Shown piece after piece: positions 1 through 6,937 of a stretch of 12,451 nt of DNA. Where the stretch lies: positions 1 to 12,451 of the forward strand of contig CAJLAN010000029.1 of the NCBI GenBank assembly GCA_905204635.1, in the 5' to 3' direction. Each line of letters starts with the position of its first letter. Positions within the stretch are counted from its first letter, which is position 1. The notes under the pieces were generated by a model. It had not been told where the DNA came from and did no database searches. It saw only the letters and a list, made by a program, of their open reading frames with translations. Position numbers and translations under genes: made by a program. This stretch comes from an uncultured Collinsella sp. (GTDB lineage: Bacteria > Actinomycetota > Coriobacteriia > Coriobacteriales > Coriobacteriaceae).

Positions 1-2
1 CC

Positions 3-134
3 CACCACGCCTATAGCGTTGACGTGCTCGTGCCCAACCGTCGCGAGGCGCTCGAGGCCTTCCCCGAGATTCCCTGCGACCGGGCAACCATTGATGACTA
101 TCTTCGCCTCATGCTGAAAGGGGCTTCAAAATGA
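3..134 (+). CDS. ABC transporter ATP-binding protein, C-terminal end only (5' truncated by window edge)
   Basis: Only the last 43 codons are inside the window, in the frame starting at base 3. The visible tail contains SVDVLVPNR, then ATIDDYLRLMLKGASK, then TGA at 132-134. This pattern (a short beta segment followed by a P-x-ATIDDxxxxMLKG end) is typical of the C-terminus of ATPases that partner ABC-2 type permeases. No Walker or signature motif is visible, because those lie upstream of the window. Its stop overlaps the start of the permease gene by four bases (ATGA, 131-134), so the two are almost certainly one transporter unit, with the ATPase supplying the energy at the inner face of the membrane. 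The assignment leans on this context as much as on the sequence. The substrate cannot be told. Confidence 0.7.
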   Translation, partial: HHAYSVDVLVPNRREALEAFPEIPCDRATIDDYLRLMLKGASK

Positions 135-829
135 AACGTGCCTTTATGTCTGAGCTCGCCATCGTCCGCACGCTTGTCCCGAGCATCGCGGGCGTCGGCC
201 TGTTCATATTCGTCGTACTGACCCTCGCCAACGCATCGGACGGTGACTCCGGCATGAGTGCCGGCGCCTGCGCGGTCAGTGCCATGTCGCCCATCATGGC
301 CATGAGCTCGCTGGCCGGCTTCGACAATCAAAATGGCTGGGAGCGTTATCGGGCGACGTTGCCCTTCTCGCGCAAAGACATTATTTGTGCCCGCTACCTG
401 TGCATCGTTGTCTTCTCGGCCATCATGGCCTGCGCCGCCGTGCTTTTGAACATCATCGTCCTTCCGCTCTTCAACAGTGCGGGCGTGACCTCGACAGGAC
501 AAACCGTCTTTGAGATCGCAATAGCCTCGGCAGCATCGATGCTCATCTCCCTCATGATGGTGTTTTTGGCACAGCCGCTGTTCTTTCGATTTGGACACAT
601 GGAGGCGCTGCGCCTATCCGTTGGCCTGTTTGCCCTGCTCTGGTGCCTTGCCATTGCCACGTTGAGCTCCTCCAACCCCATCAGCAACTGGCTTATGTCG
701 AATGCCGGGGCAAATCCCGATCCCACCGTCCTTGGCTGTCTGTGTGCAGGAATTGCAGTACTGGCGCTCGCACTATGTGCAATCAGCTGCACCGTCAGCA
801 CCAAGGTTTACCGAGCACGCGATTTGTAA
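131..829 (+). CDS. ABC-2 type transporter permease (six-TM membrane subunit)
   Basis: A 232-residue, very hydrophobic protein with about six predicted membrane segments: roughly residues 15-34, 45-65, 95-120, 135-160, 165-185 and 200-222. Between the second and third sits WERYRATLPFSRKDIICARY. This matches the conserved loop of the ABC-2 permease family (W-x-x-Y-x-x-LPxSRxxIVxxRY), in which a cytoplasmic coupling segment precedes a TM helix. The length is normal for half-size permeases that dimerise with two ATPase subunits. Start ATG 131 is chosen because AAAGGGG (117-123) lies seven bases upstream and because it overlaps the stop of the ATPase gene (ATGA), implying translational coupling. 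It probably exports a drug, peptide or lipid-like compound, but nothing here identifies the cargo. It ends 88 bases before the convergent ClC gene. Confidence 0.8.
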   Translation: MKRAFMSELAIVRTLVPSIAGVGLFIFVVLTLANASDGDSGMSAGACAVSAMSPIMAMSSLAGFDNQNGWERYRATLPFSRKDIICARYLCIVVFSAIMACAAVLLNIIVLPLFNSAGVTSTGQTVFEIAIASAASMLISLMMVFLAQPLFFRFGHMEALRLSVGLFALLWCLAIATLSSSNPISNWLMSNAGANPDPTVLGCLCAGIAVLALALCAISCTVSTKVYRARDL

Positions 830-852
830 GCACGCGAGTCTCGATCTACGAA

Positions 853-866
853 GGGCGTGATCGCCC
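853..866. terminator. weak hairpin between convergent genes
   Basis: GGGCG-TGAT-CGCCC forms a 5-bp GC-only stem in the 88-base gap between the convergent permease and ClC genes. No T-run follows on either strand, so if it ends transcription it does so weakly. A second tiny palindrome (GGCGTGCGCC, 902-911) is nearby. The location is the main support. Confidence 0.25.
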
Positions 867-917
867 CCTCCCCGCCAATCCGTGGCAAACGGCATGTCCC
901 CGGCGTGCGCCACCGTA

Positions 918-2222
918 CTACTTGCGCAGCGGCTTGGGCAGCGGAATGCCAGCGGCGATAACGGCGGCGATGATCATGCAGACGATACCCTTGAGTGGGA
1001 AGCACATGAGCAGCAGGCCCACGACCATGACCGGCTGACGCATGACCGCACCCATCGTCGATGCCGTGCAGACGGCGACGCAAAATACCGGATCGGCGCC
1101 GGTGAGGATGGCAAGGCCGTAGCCCAGGCTTACGCCCGAGAAGATGACGGGAAAGAAATGGCCGCCGCGCCAGCCCATATTGATGAGGGCGGGGGTCAGC
1201 ATGGCCTTAACCAGACCGGTCGCGATGAGCACGCCGGCGGGGATGGTCAGATAGGTTTCCATGAGCACGTCGGCCTGCGTCTCGCCGGCAAACATGGTGA
1301 AGGGCAGAGCCGTACCGCAGGCGGCAAGTACCAGACCGGCCAGCATTGCCTTGGCGATGGGGCGCCCCCCTATTGCATGGGACAGTGCCTCGCTTGCATG
1401 CTCAGAGACAAAGTACAGCCAGCCGCAGACCGTACCGACGAGCGACAGGGGGATAAGCCAGGCAAGTTCCAGGTTGCCCACCTCGGCGGACTCGAACCTG
1501 GGCATGCCCATGCCGCCGCCCACAAGCTGGCCAAGCAGCAGGTAGGCACCCAGACCGCTGGCAATCGCAATGCCATAGACCACCGTCTTTTGCGCCTTGG
1601 GCAGCTTGATGGTGATCTCGTCGGACGCGGACTCATTGTGGGCGTCTTCGCCCTGGCCGTCAGCGCTACCGGCGAGCGGCGCCACAAAGCCAAAGACGGG
1701 CGCGGTAAAGAGCGCCGTCAGGGCAGCCTGGGTCCCCAGCAGTGTGAGCTCCCTAAACTCGGCGCCAAAGCGGCGCATGCGGTCGCCAACCCAGCTGCAC
1801 AGACCCGCGATAACGCCGGCCAGGCCCGCCTCCGGTCCAATACTTCCGCCAAACAGCAGCGGCAGCAATGCCGCGAGCGAAAGCTTGCCCAGGTTGTCGT
1901 ACGGGTAGCGCCCATCTTGCTTGACCTTAGCCATCACCTGATTGAGGTTATCGGTCTTGGCGCCCGTAAGCTTTTCGTACAGACCGATTAACAGGCCGCC
2001 CAGCAGGCAGACAAAAAACGGGTACGGCAGAAAGCCAAACGGGCCGCTGGCGAGCTCGGGCGAAGCGACGCCCAGTGCGTGCGGGATCTCAGTCCATAGA
2101 TAGTCGATGCCGTGCTCCATCGCAAAGAAGAACAGCCAGACTGCGGCGCCCGCGAGTGCGCCGGTCACGGCAACGCTAACTAAAAACAGCACGCGGTTTG
2201 TGGGTTTGGCAAGGTTATCCAT
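918..2222 (-). CDS. ClC-family chloride channel/transporter-like protein lacking the gating glutamate
   Basis: A 434-residue polytopic membrane protein with some ten hydrophobic segments. The ClC signature is recognisable as GGSIGPEAG (residues 125-133), matching the G-R-E-G-P ion-filter loop at the start of a helix. A second filter element, GGHFFP (353-358), corresponds to the GxFxP motif. In well-studied ClC exchangers the third residue of GREGP is the gating glutamate; here it is Ile128. The usual GSGIP serine loop is also not evident; the region around GAKTDNLNQVM takes its place. The protein therefore resembles the divergent YfeO-like branch of the family more than classical H+/Cl- antiporters. 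A polar, acidic insert (around residues 188-210) separates two membrane blocks. Start ATG is at 2220-2222, with GGGAGGA (2227-2233) just upstream. It lies downstream of the LOG gene on the same strand, 125 bases apart. Ion selectivity is not known. Confidence 0.8.
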   Translation of the reverse strand: MDNLAKPTNRVLFLVSVAVTGALAGAAVWLFFFAMEHGIDYLWTEIPHALGVASPELASGPFGFLPYPFFVCLLGGLLIGLYEKLTGAKTDNLNQVMAKVKQDGRYPYDNLGKLSLAALLPLLFGGSIGPEAGLAGVIAGLCSWVGDRMRRFGAEFRELTLLGTQAALTALFTAPVFGFVAPLAGSADGQGEDAHNESASDEITIKLPKAQKTVVYGIAIASGLGAYLLLGQLVGGGMGMPRFESAEVGNLELAWLIPLSLVGTVCGWLYFVSEHASEALSHAIGGRPIAKAMLAGLVLAACGTALPFTMFAGETQADVLMETYLTIPAGVLIATGLVKAMLTPALINMGWRGGHFFPVIFSGVSLGYGLAILTGADPVFCVAVCTASTMGAVMRQPVMVVGLLLMCFPLKGIVCMIIAAVIAAGIPLPKPLRK

Positions 2223-2261
2223 CGGGTCCTCCCGCGGTCAAAGTCGACATAGATGCGTTTT

Positions 2262-2267
2262 ATTGTA
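2262..2267 (-). promoter_or_regulatory. candidate -10 box for the ClC gene
   Basis: On the minus strand the sequence reads TACAAT (five of six consensus bases), about 40 bases before the ClC start. It would give a 5' leader of about 30 bases that includes the ribosome-binding site. No good -35 lies at 16-18 bases; TTGGCT lies 20 bases away. It suggests the ClC gene can be transcribed separately from the upstream LOG gene. Confidence 0.35.
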
Positions 2268-2347
2268 GAGCGAGCGTCGCCCGAACGAGCCAACCATCTG
2301 CGCTGCAAACGGCACCATTGGGAGTCATAGTGGGGCAGGCTCAAGCC

Positions 2348-2881
2348 TTATCCGTTGATAATCGAGGCGATCTCGCGCAAATCGTCGGCAAAGTAGATGC
2401 CGTGCTGGCGCCTCGGGCTCGAAAGCCCTTTATCAATCATGTGCCCGAGCAGCGCCTTGAGGTCGTTGTAGTAACCGTCCAGGTTATACAGGATGCACGG
2501 AGCACTCAGGTGCCCCAACGACACCGCGGACATAACCTCGGCAATCTCCTCGAGCGTGCCCGTCCCGCCGGGAAAGGCAATGAAGGCATCACCAAGCTCG
2601 ATCATCTTGGCTTTACGCTCGGCCATATCGCTCGTCACGATGAGGTCGTCGATTCCGTCATGTTGAAACTCGGCCTCGATAAAAAAGCTCGGCTCAACAC
2701 CCGTCACATGTCCACCTGCCTCGAGTACGCTATCGGCGAGCGCGCCCATCAGTCCCGACTTGGACCCGCCGTATACCAGCGCGTGTCCGTTGGCGCCAAT
2801 CCAGTTGCCCAGCTCCTGCACCGCGGGCAGAAACGCCGGGTCATTACCGACGCTGGCACCCAGATACACGGTGATATTCAT
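2348..2881 (-). CDS. LOG-family / TIGR00730 Rossmann-fold protein (putative nucleoside 5'-monophosphate phosphoribohydrolase)
   Basis: 177 residues, the usual size for the single-domain LOG family. The family's motifs are all in place: an N-terminal Rossmann strand with MNITVYLGAS, YGGSKSGLMG (37-46), MAERKAKM (86-93, with the catalytic-site Arg89 and Lys90), and PGGTGTLEE (104-112) with Glu111/Glu112. Characterised LOG enzymes cleave the N-glycosidic bond of AMP or cytokinin riboside 5'-monophosphates, releasing the base and ribose 5-phosphate in the cytosol. In bacteria that make no cytokinin, the physiological substrate is often unclear. Members were long mis-annotated as lysine decarboxylases, and there is no evidence for that here. 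Start ATG 2879-2881 has GAGGGGG (2889-2895) seven bases upstream. It follows the potassium-channel gene by 36 bases on the same strand, so the two are probably co-transcribed. Confidence 0.85.
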   Translation of the reverse strand: MNITVYLGASVGNDPAFLPAVQELGNWIGANGHALVYGGSKSGLMGALADSVLEAGGHVTGVEPSFFIEAEFQHDGIDDLIVTSDMAERKAKMIELGDAFIAFPGGTGTLEEIAEVMSAVSLGHLSAPCILYNLDGYYNDLKALLGHMIDKGLSSPRRQHGIYFADDLREIASIING

Positions 2882-2917
2882 ATTCAGTCCCCCTCGTCGT
2901 GACGCGCGACGTCCGTT

Positions 2918-3343
2918 CTAGCGTTGGCGTCGGCGATATTCGCGCACGCGGCGCGACAGGTCGGCGAGCTCGTCACGATCGAGTTCCTCCAAATGCTCAA
3001 GATCGTCCATAAAGCGCGCCATGGTGTCCTTTTGGCGCAGCTTGATGAGCGTATTGCAGTAGTTCACCGCCACGCCCGTAAGCATGGCGATATAGAAGAT
3101 ACTGATGACGCTTAGGATGACGGTAATGCCGCGGGCAACCGGCGTTTCTGCCGGGATATCGCCAAAGCCGATCGTCGAGACCGTCTCAAAGCTAAACCAC
3201 AGGCCATCACCAAAGGTGAGGGTCGTAGGCTCGGACAGCCAGACAGCCGTCGAGCACAGCAGGTAAAAGATAAGAAACAGGCCCGTGATGCGTGCAAAGC
3301 CAGCCTGTCGCAGCACATCGGCAAGCGTCCTCAACCTGTTCAT
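2918..3343 (-). CDS. two-TM potassium channel family protein (Ion_trans_2-like)
   Basis: 141 residues from the chosen start. It has TM1 at about residues 19-37, a pore helix, the selectivity filter TIGFGD (57-62), and TM2 at about 72-95. A charged, Glu/Arg-rich C-terminal tail (about 105-141) looks helical and may form a coiled coil. Layout and filter are those of small tetrameric K+ channels (KcsA/MthK pore type). No RCK/TrkA-N domain is present, so any ligand gating would have to come from the tail or a partner. An upstream in-frame ATG at 3394 would add 17 residues reaching into a palindromic element. The ATG at 3343 is preferred because AAAGGGG (3349-3355) sits five bases before it and because the protein then starts directly with the cytoplasmic helix. 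It is the first gene of a minus-strand run with LOG and ClC. Confidence 0.82.
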   Translation of the reverse strand: MNRLRTLADVLRQAGFARITGLFLIFYLLCSTAVWLSEPTTLTFGDGLWFSFETVSTIGFGDIPAETPVARGITVILSVISIFYIAMLTGVAVNYCNTLIKLRQKDTMARFMDDLEHLEELDRDELADLSRRVREYRRRQR

Positions 3344-3348
3344 CGCGA

Positions 3349-3355
3349 CCCCTTT
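3349..3355 (-). promoter_or_regulatory. ribosome-binding site that decides the K+-channel start
   Basis: AAAGGGG on the minus strand lies five bases before ATG 3343. The alternative upstream ATG (3394) has no comparable site and lies in the arm region of the palindromic element. Confidence 0.6.
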
Positions 3356-3396
3356 TCCCAGACACCCAATCTCGTTCGCTCGGTATTGTCCCACAA

Positions 3397-3454
3397 CCGG
3401 CAGTTAGGGACGTTCCTTTTGTGCCAGCAGAAAGGGACTGTCCCCAACTGCCGG
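3397..3454. repeat. 58-bp palindromic repeat-like element
   Basis: The outer arms CCGGCAGTT (3397-3405) and AACTGCCGG (3446-3454) are perfect reverse complements. Inside them, GGGAC pairs with GTCCC, and GTTCCTTT pairs with AAAGGGAC apart from one bulged T and a G-T wobble. This leaves a loop of about 11 bases around TGTGCCAGCAG. The whole can fold into a hairpin of more than 20 pairs. It stands between two divergent genes, so it is not placed as a terminator for either. The build (palindrome with a GGGAC-TGTCCC core) resembles dispersed REP/MITE-like intergenic elements. Only one copy is in this window, so dispersal is inferred, not seen. Confidence 0.6.
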
Positions 3455-3531
3455 GCGGGAGCGTTTAGCGGTGCAGCTGCCGACTGGGCAGGCTGAGCTG
3501 GTATCCTTATGCGGTAATGTCTCGATTCGTT

Positions 3532-3535
3532 AGGA
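3532..3535 (+). promoter_or_regulatory. ribosome-binding site that decides the start of the dual-VFT kinase
   Basis: AGGA (within TTAGGATTG) lies six bases before GTG 3542 but directly touches the alternative TTG at 3536. The GTG is therefore the better-spaced start. Confidence 0.5.
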
Positions 3536-3541
3536 TTGCAC

Positions 3542-6346
3542 GTGAGAGCTGCCACTGTCCTTCGTTCAGTTATATATCGCGCCCTGACCATTGTGCTTGC
3601 CGCGCTTGCCGTGCTGAGTTCTATCGCGCCTGTCCAGGCTTTTGCCGATGACTCTAGTCAGCAAGTCAAGACGGTCCGCGTTGGTTGGCTCGTCAACAAC
3701 GAGGGCTTCCAGGACGGCACCCCCGGCGAGCGTCTCTCGGGATGGGGTTACGAGTACCTCCAGACCCTGTCGTACTACACGCCCGGCTGGCGGTACGAAT
3801 ACGTCTCCGGCACCTTCACCGAGCTTATGGACATGCTCGAGGCGGGCGAAATCGACCTTATGCCCAACATCTCCTACTCCGAGGAACGCGCACAAAAGCT
3901 GCTCTTTTCCTCGAACCCCGAGGGCACCGAGCGCTACTTCATCTACGCCAAGCCCGATCGCGACGATCTGGCCAAGGGTGACCCCCAAGCACTCCAAGGC
4001 CTTACCATCGGCTACAACCCCGACGTTATGCAAACCTTCGTTGGCCAGCAGTGGCTCGCCAACGAAGGCATTACCTGCACCTATAAAGAAATCGACACTG
4101 GCGGTGCCCTCTTTGACGCGCTCGCAAACAACGAGGTCGATGCCATCATCATGAACGACACGACCTCGTCGCCCAGCGCCTCCCCCATGTTCTACATTGG
4201 TTCGAGCGACTACTATTTTGCCGTCCCCAAAAGCCGCCCCGACCTGATGGACGACACCAATGCTGCCATGTCGGCAATCGCCCGCGTCAACCCACGCTAT
4301 ATCGACGAAGTCAAATCTAACTACTCGGCCCAAAACAGCGGTTCATCATCGCTCAACGGCCCCGAACGTTCCTGGCTCAAAGCAAATGGCAACACCATCA
4401 CGCTCGGCTACATTACGGGCAAACTCCCCTACTGCAACGAAGACGAAAACAGCGAAATGGAAGGCTCGCTCGCATCGCTTGCGACGACGTTGCACGATAA
4501 ATTTGGCATTACGGTCAAAACCGTCGCCTTTGATAGCTACAAGATGATGTCAAAGGCCCTGTCAAAGGGAAGCATAGACGTTGCGCTGCCGGTATACCGA
4601 GATTACTGGTTTGCCGAGCAAACAGGCGTTGCACAGTCGGTATCGTTGGGGACCATATCCCTCACCGCCATCCACACCGGCAGCGACCTGAACAAAGACC
4701 TTCAGAACATCGCCTGTACCAAATCATCGTTTGTCAACAAAAATGCGCTTGAAAATCTGTTCCCCACAGCGACCGTGACCGAATACCAATCCGACGATGA
4801 AGCGTTCGACGCCCTCAGGAAGGGAACGGCGCACTGCATCGTCGCTCCCAGTTCACGCGTAAAAACCATCGGTGACCGTTACGATCTCGAGGACTGCGAG
4901 ACGACCGAGCTCCCTGACACCTGTGAACTCTCGTGCTGGATTTCGCGCGGAAAACCCGAGCTGTTGGGAATCATCAACAAGAGCATCATCAATGCCGGAG
5001 AATCGCTCTCCGCAAGCAATTTCTCCTCCACGTCGTACACGGCCCAGGAATCCAGCACGCTTCAATTCCTTTATCGCAACCGCACCGCCATTGCAGCTAC
5101 CCTCATCGGTATGTTGTCGGTCGGCATCGTCCTGCTCATCTGGGCGCTCGTGCGCGCTCGAACCGAGCGCAAAAAAGCCGATGCTGCCAACGCCGCTAAG
5201 ACGGCGTTCCTCACGCGCATGAGCCACGACATCCGCACGCCGCTCAACGGCATCCTGGGCCTAATCGAGATCGAGGAATTGAAGGAAGGCGATATGCAAG
5301 TCGCCCGCGAGAGCCGTGCCAAGGCGCGCGTTGCCGCCAATCACCTGCTCTCGCTGATCAACGACATCCTCGAGATGGGAATAATCGAAGACCGCAAGCT
5401 AACACTGGAACATGCGCCTTTTAACCTCAAAGAGCTCTGCGACAATACGCTGGTGCTGTGCAAGCTCCGCGCATCCGATAACGGCATCACAATGCAGGAC
5501 AATAGTCTGCCATACGCCACGGGGCCATACATGATCGGCAGTCCCACCCATATCCGACAGATCATGATCAACCTGTTAGACAACAGCATCAAGTACAACA
5601 GGCACGGCGGCTCCGTCACCTTTAGCTCAAAGACCAAGCCACTCGATAACGGGCGCGCGCTCTTTTGCTTTAGCGTTTCGGATACCGGCATTGGCATGGC
5701 TCCCGAGTTTTTAAAGCATATCTATGAGCCGTTTGCACAAGAAGGTGACAATGCGCGCAGCAAGTTCCAAGGAACCGGCATGGGCATGCCAATCGTCAAG
5801 TCGCTTATTGAACTGATGGGCGGTACGATTGAGATTTCGAGTGAGGTTGGCGTGGGAAGTACGTTCAACGTCCAGATTCCGCTCGATATCGACAAGAACC
5901 CTCAGACGCGGGCAGATACGGTCGAGAGGGCGCTCGACTGCTCGCTCGCCGACATGAACGTGCTGCTCGCCGAAGACAATGAATTGAATGCCGAGATTGC
6001 CCAGGCGCTGCTCGAAAGCGAAGGCATTGTCGTAACTCGCGCCGCCGATGGCAACGAAGCGGTCGACCTATACGTTGGCCGTCCCGCCGGCAGCTTCGAT
6101 GCGATTCTGATGGACATCATGATGCCAGGCATGGACGGCTACGAGGCAACCCGCGCGATTCGCCTGAGCGAGAAGGTCGATGCAGCCGACATTCCCATCA
6201 TCGCGCTCACCGCCAACGCCTTCGCCGAGGACGCCAAGGCGGCACACGACGCCGGCATGAACGCCCATCTGTCCAAACCGGTCGACTTTAACAAGCTCAA
6301 AAACATGCTCGCCCGCATCAAGAAATACGGAGCTGTTTCGCTATAG
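3542..6346 (+). CDS. BvgS/EvgS-like hybrid sensor histidine kinase with two extracytoplasmic solute-binding (VFT) domains
   Basis: 934 residues from GTG 3542. A TTG at 3536 would add two residues, but the AGGA at 3532-3535 fits the GTG better. Order of parts: a signal peptide ending at AFA (33-35); a first SBP_bac_3-like domain (about 44-263) with SEERAQ and VDAIIMND, matching the arginine and aspartate that hold amino-acid ligands in this family; a second, more diverged one (about 283-496); a TM helix (about 515-537); HisKA with SHDIRTP, phospho-acceptor His562; HATPase with N-box Asn677, DTGIGM (714-719) and GTGMGM (744-749); and a C-terminal receiver with acidic pocket EDN (811-813), Asp858 and Lys912. 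There is no PAS and no HPt domain. Family knowledge says ligand binding outside changes autophosphorylation inside, with His-to-Asp transfer to its own receiver. The signal is probably an amino acid or similar small solute; this is inference. No clear promoter is seen in the spacer. Confidence 0.9.
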   Translation: MRAATVLRSVIYRALTIVLAALAVLSSIAPVQAFADDSSQQVKTVRVGWLVNNEGFQDGTPGERLSGWGYEYLQTLSYYTPGWRYEYVSGTFTELMDMLEAGEIDLMPNISYSEERAQKLLFSSNPEGTERYFIYAKPDRDDLAKGDPQALQGLTIGYNPDVMQTFVGQQWLANEGITCTYKEIDTGGALFDALANNEVDAIIMNDTTSSPSASPMFYIGSSDYYFAVPKSRPDLMDDTNAAMSAIARVNPRYIDEVKSNYSAQNSGSSSLNGPERSWLKANGNTITLGYITGKLPYCNEDENSEMEGSLASLATTLHDKFGITVKTVAFDSYKMMSKALSKGSIDVALPVYRDYWFAEQTGVAQSVSLGTISLTAIHTGSDLNKDLQNIACTKSSFVNKNALENLFPTATVTEYQSDDEAFDALRKGTAHCIVAPSSRVKTIGDRYDLEDCETTELPDTCELSCWISRGKPELLGIINKSIINAGESLSASNFSSTSYTAQESSTLQFLYRNRTAIAATLIGMLSVGIVLLIWALVRARTERKKADAANAAKTAFLTRMSHDIRTPLNGILGLIEIEELKEGDMQVARESRAKARVAANHLLSLINDILEMGIIEDRKLTLEHAPFNLKELCDNTLVLCKLRASDNGITMQDNSLPYATGPYMIGSPTHIRQIMINLLDNSIKYNRHGGSVTFSSKTKPLDNGRALFCFSVSDTGIGMAPEFLKHIYEPFAQEGDNARSKFQGTGMGMPIVKSLIELMGGTIEISSEVGVGSTFNVQIPLDIDKNPQTRADTVERALDCSLADMNVLLAEDNELNAEIAQALLESEGIVVTRAADGNEAVDLYVGRPAGSFDAILMDIMMPGMDGYEATRAIRLSEKVDAADIPIIALTANAFAEDAKAAHDAGMNAHLSKPVDFNKLKNMLARIKKYGAVSL

Positions 6347-6347
6347 T
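6342..6347 (+). promoter_or_regulatory. candidate -10 box for the PPOX gene, overlapping the kinase stop codon
   Basis: TATAGT matches five of six consensus bases and includes the TAG stop of the upstream kinase (6344-6346). It would place a transcript start near 6354 and a leader of about 30 bases before the PPOX ATG. The -35 region is poor (TCAAGA at 18 bases), so read-through from the kinase gene remains equally possible. Confidence 0.3.
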
Positions 6348-6384
6348 TTGTGCTCAACCACCATACGCAGCAGAAAGGAAGCCA

Positions 6385-6867
6385 ATGATGTTTAGGCCCT
6401 TACGTCGAAAGAAACGCGCCATCACTGACGAGGAAGCGCGTAAGTTGCTCGCCACCTGCAAGCGCGGCGTCTTTGCCGTCAACGGCGATGATGGCTACCC
6501 CTATGCCATTCCCGTCAACTACTTCTTTGACGCCGAGCACGACAAAATTTATTTCCATGGCGCCAAAGCCGGCCACAAGGTCGACGCACTCAAACGCGAT
6601 GACAAAGTCTGCTTTACCGTTTACGGCAACGAGTGGTACAAGGACGATGACTGGGCGCCCTACGTCATGAGCACCGTCGTCTTTGGCCGTTGTCGTCTGG
6701 CGAATGACACTCCCGCGTTTATCGAGGATAAAGTCCGCCAGCTCGCGCTTAAGTACTACCCTTCTGCCGAGGAAGTCGAAGAGGAAATCGCCAGGGACAT
6801 TAAGGGCGTCCAGCTCTACGAGATTACGATTGAGCATCTTTGCGGTAAGCAGATTCAGGAAAAGTAA
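6385..6867 (+). CDS. pyridoxamine 5'-phosphate oxidase (PPOX) family protein, NimA-like flavin-binding fold
   Basis: 160 residues, the usual size for small split-barrel flavoproteins. Typical features are an N-terminal helix with ITDEEARKLL; a first barrel strand KRGVFAVNGDDGYPYAIPVNY (about residues 26-46), in which the GxPYxxPVNY pattern is the family hallmark; KIYFHGAKAGHKVDALK (about 55-71), whose HGAxxGxK stretch contacts the FMN phosphate in relatives; then VCFTVYGNE and a VVFGRC strand. Relatives are FMN- or F420-type reductases or heme-binding proteins; the Nim proteins reduce nitroimidazoles. The true substrate cannot be read from the sequence, and it should not be called PdxH. Two adjacent ATGs exist (6385 and 6388); AGGAA at 6376-6380 is four or seven bases away respectively, so 6388 is equally likely. 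It follows the dual-VFT kinase by 38 bases. Confidence 0.8.
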   Translation: MMFRPLRRKKRAITDEEARKLLATCKRGVFAVNGDDGYPYAIPVNYFFDAEHDKIYFHGAKAGHKVDALKRDDKVCFTVYGNEWYKDDDWAPYVMSTVVFGRCRLANDTPAFIEDKVRQLALKYYPSAEEVEEEIARDIKGVQLYEITIEHLCGKQIQEK

Positions 6868-6895
6868 GCCCCCTCAGCAGACCTCATCAATAGCA

Positions 6896-6935
6896 ATATG
6901 GCCCGATTCCAACCAACATTGGAACCGGGCCATAT
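6896..6935. terminator. strong bidirectional hairpin between convergent genes
   Basis: The arms ATATGGCCCGATTCCAA (6896-6912) and TTGGAACCGGGCCATAT (6919-6935) pair over 17 positions with a single A-C mismatch around the six-base loop CCAACA. It lies 28 bases after the PPOX stop and two bases after the stop of the minus-strand kinase, so it can serve both. Neither side has a long T-run. Confidence 0.7.
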
Positions 6936-6937
6936 GC

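Noticed and set aside
98..598. 166-codon minus-strand frame over the ABC permease
   Set aside because: Extremely charged, His/Asp/Arg-rich translation typical of antisense reading of a membrane protein gene.
882..1991. 369-codon open frame on the plus strand opposite the ClC gene
   Set aside because: Low-complexity composition (rich in G, A, H, D, R, Q) without recognisable domains. It mirrors the codon bias of the well-supported ClC gene on the other strand.
2198..2902. 234-codon plus-strand frame opposite the LOG gene
   Set aside because: It has no start signal and no domain; the minus strand holds every LOG motif.
3344..3394. N-terminal extension of the K+ channel to ATG 3394
   Set aside because: It has no ribosome-binding site and adds a polar stretch before the natural MNRLRT start, which has a good site at 3349-3355.
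4853..5227. Possible small genes inside the dual-VFT kinase in other frames
   Set aside because: The kinase frame is continuous with all motifs in order; the overlapping frames have no support.
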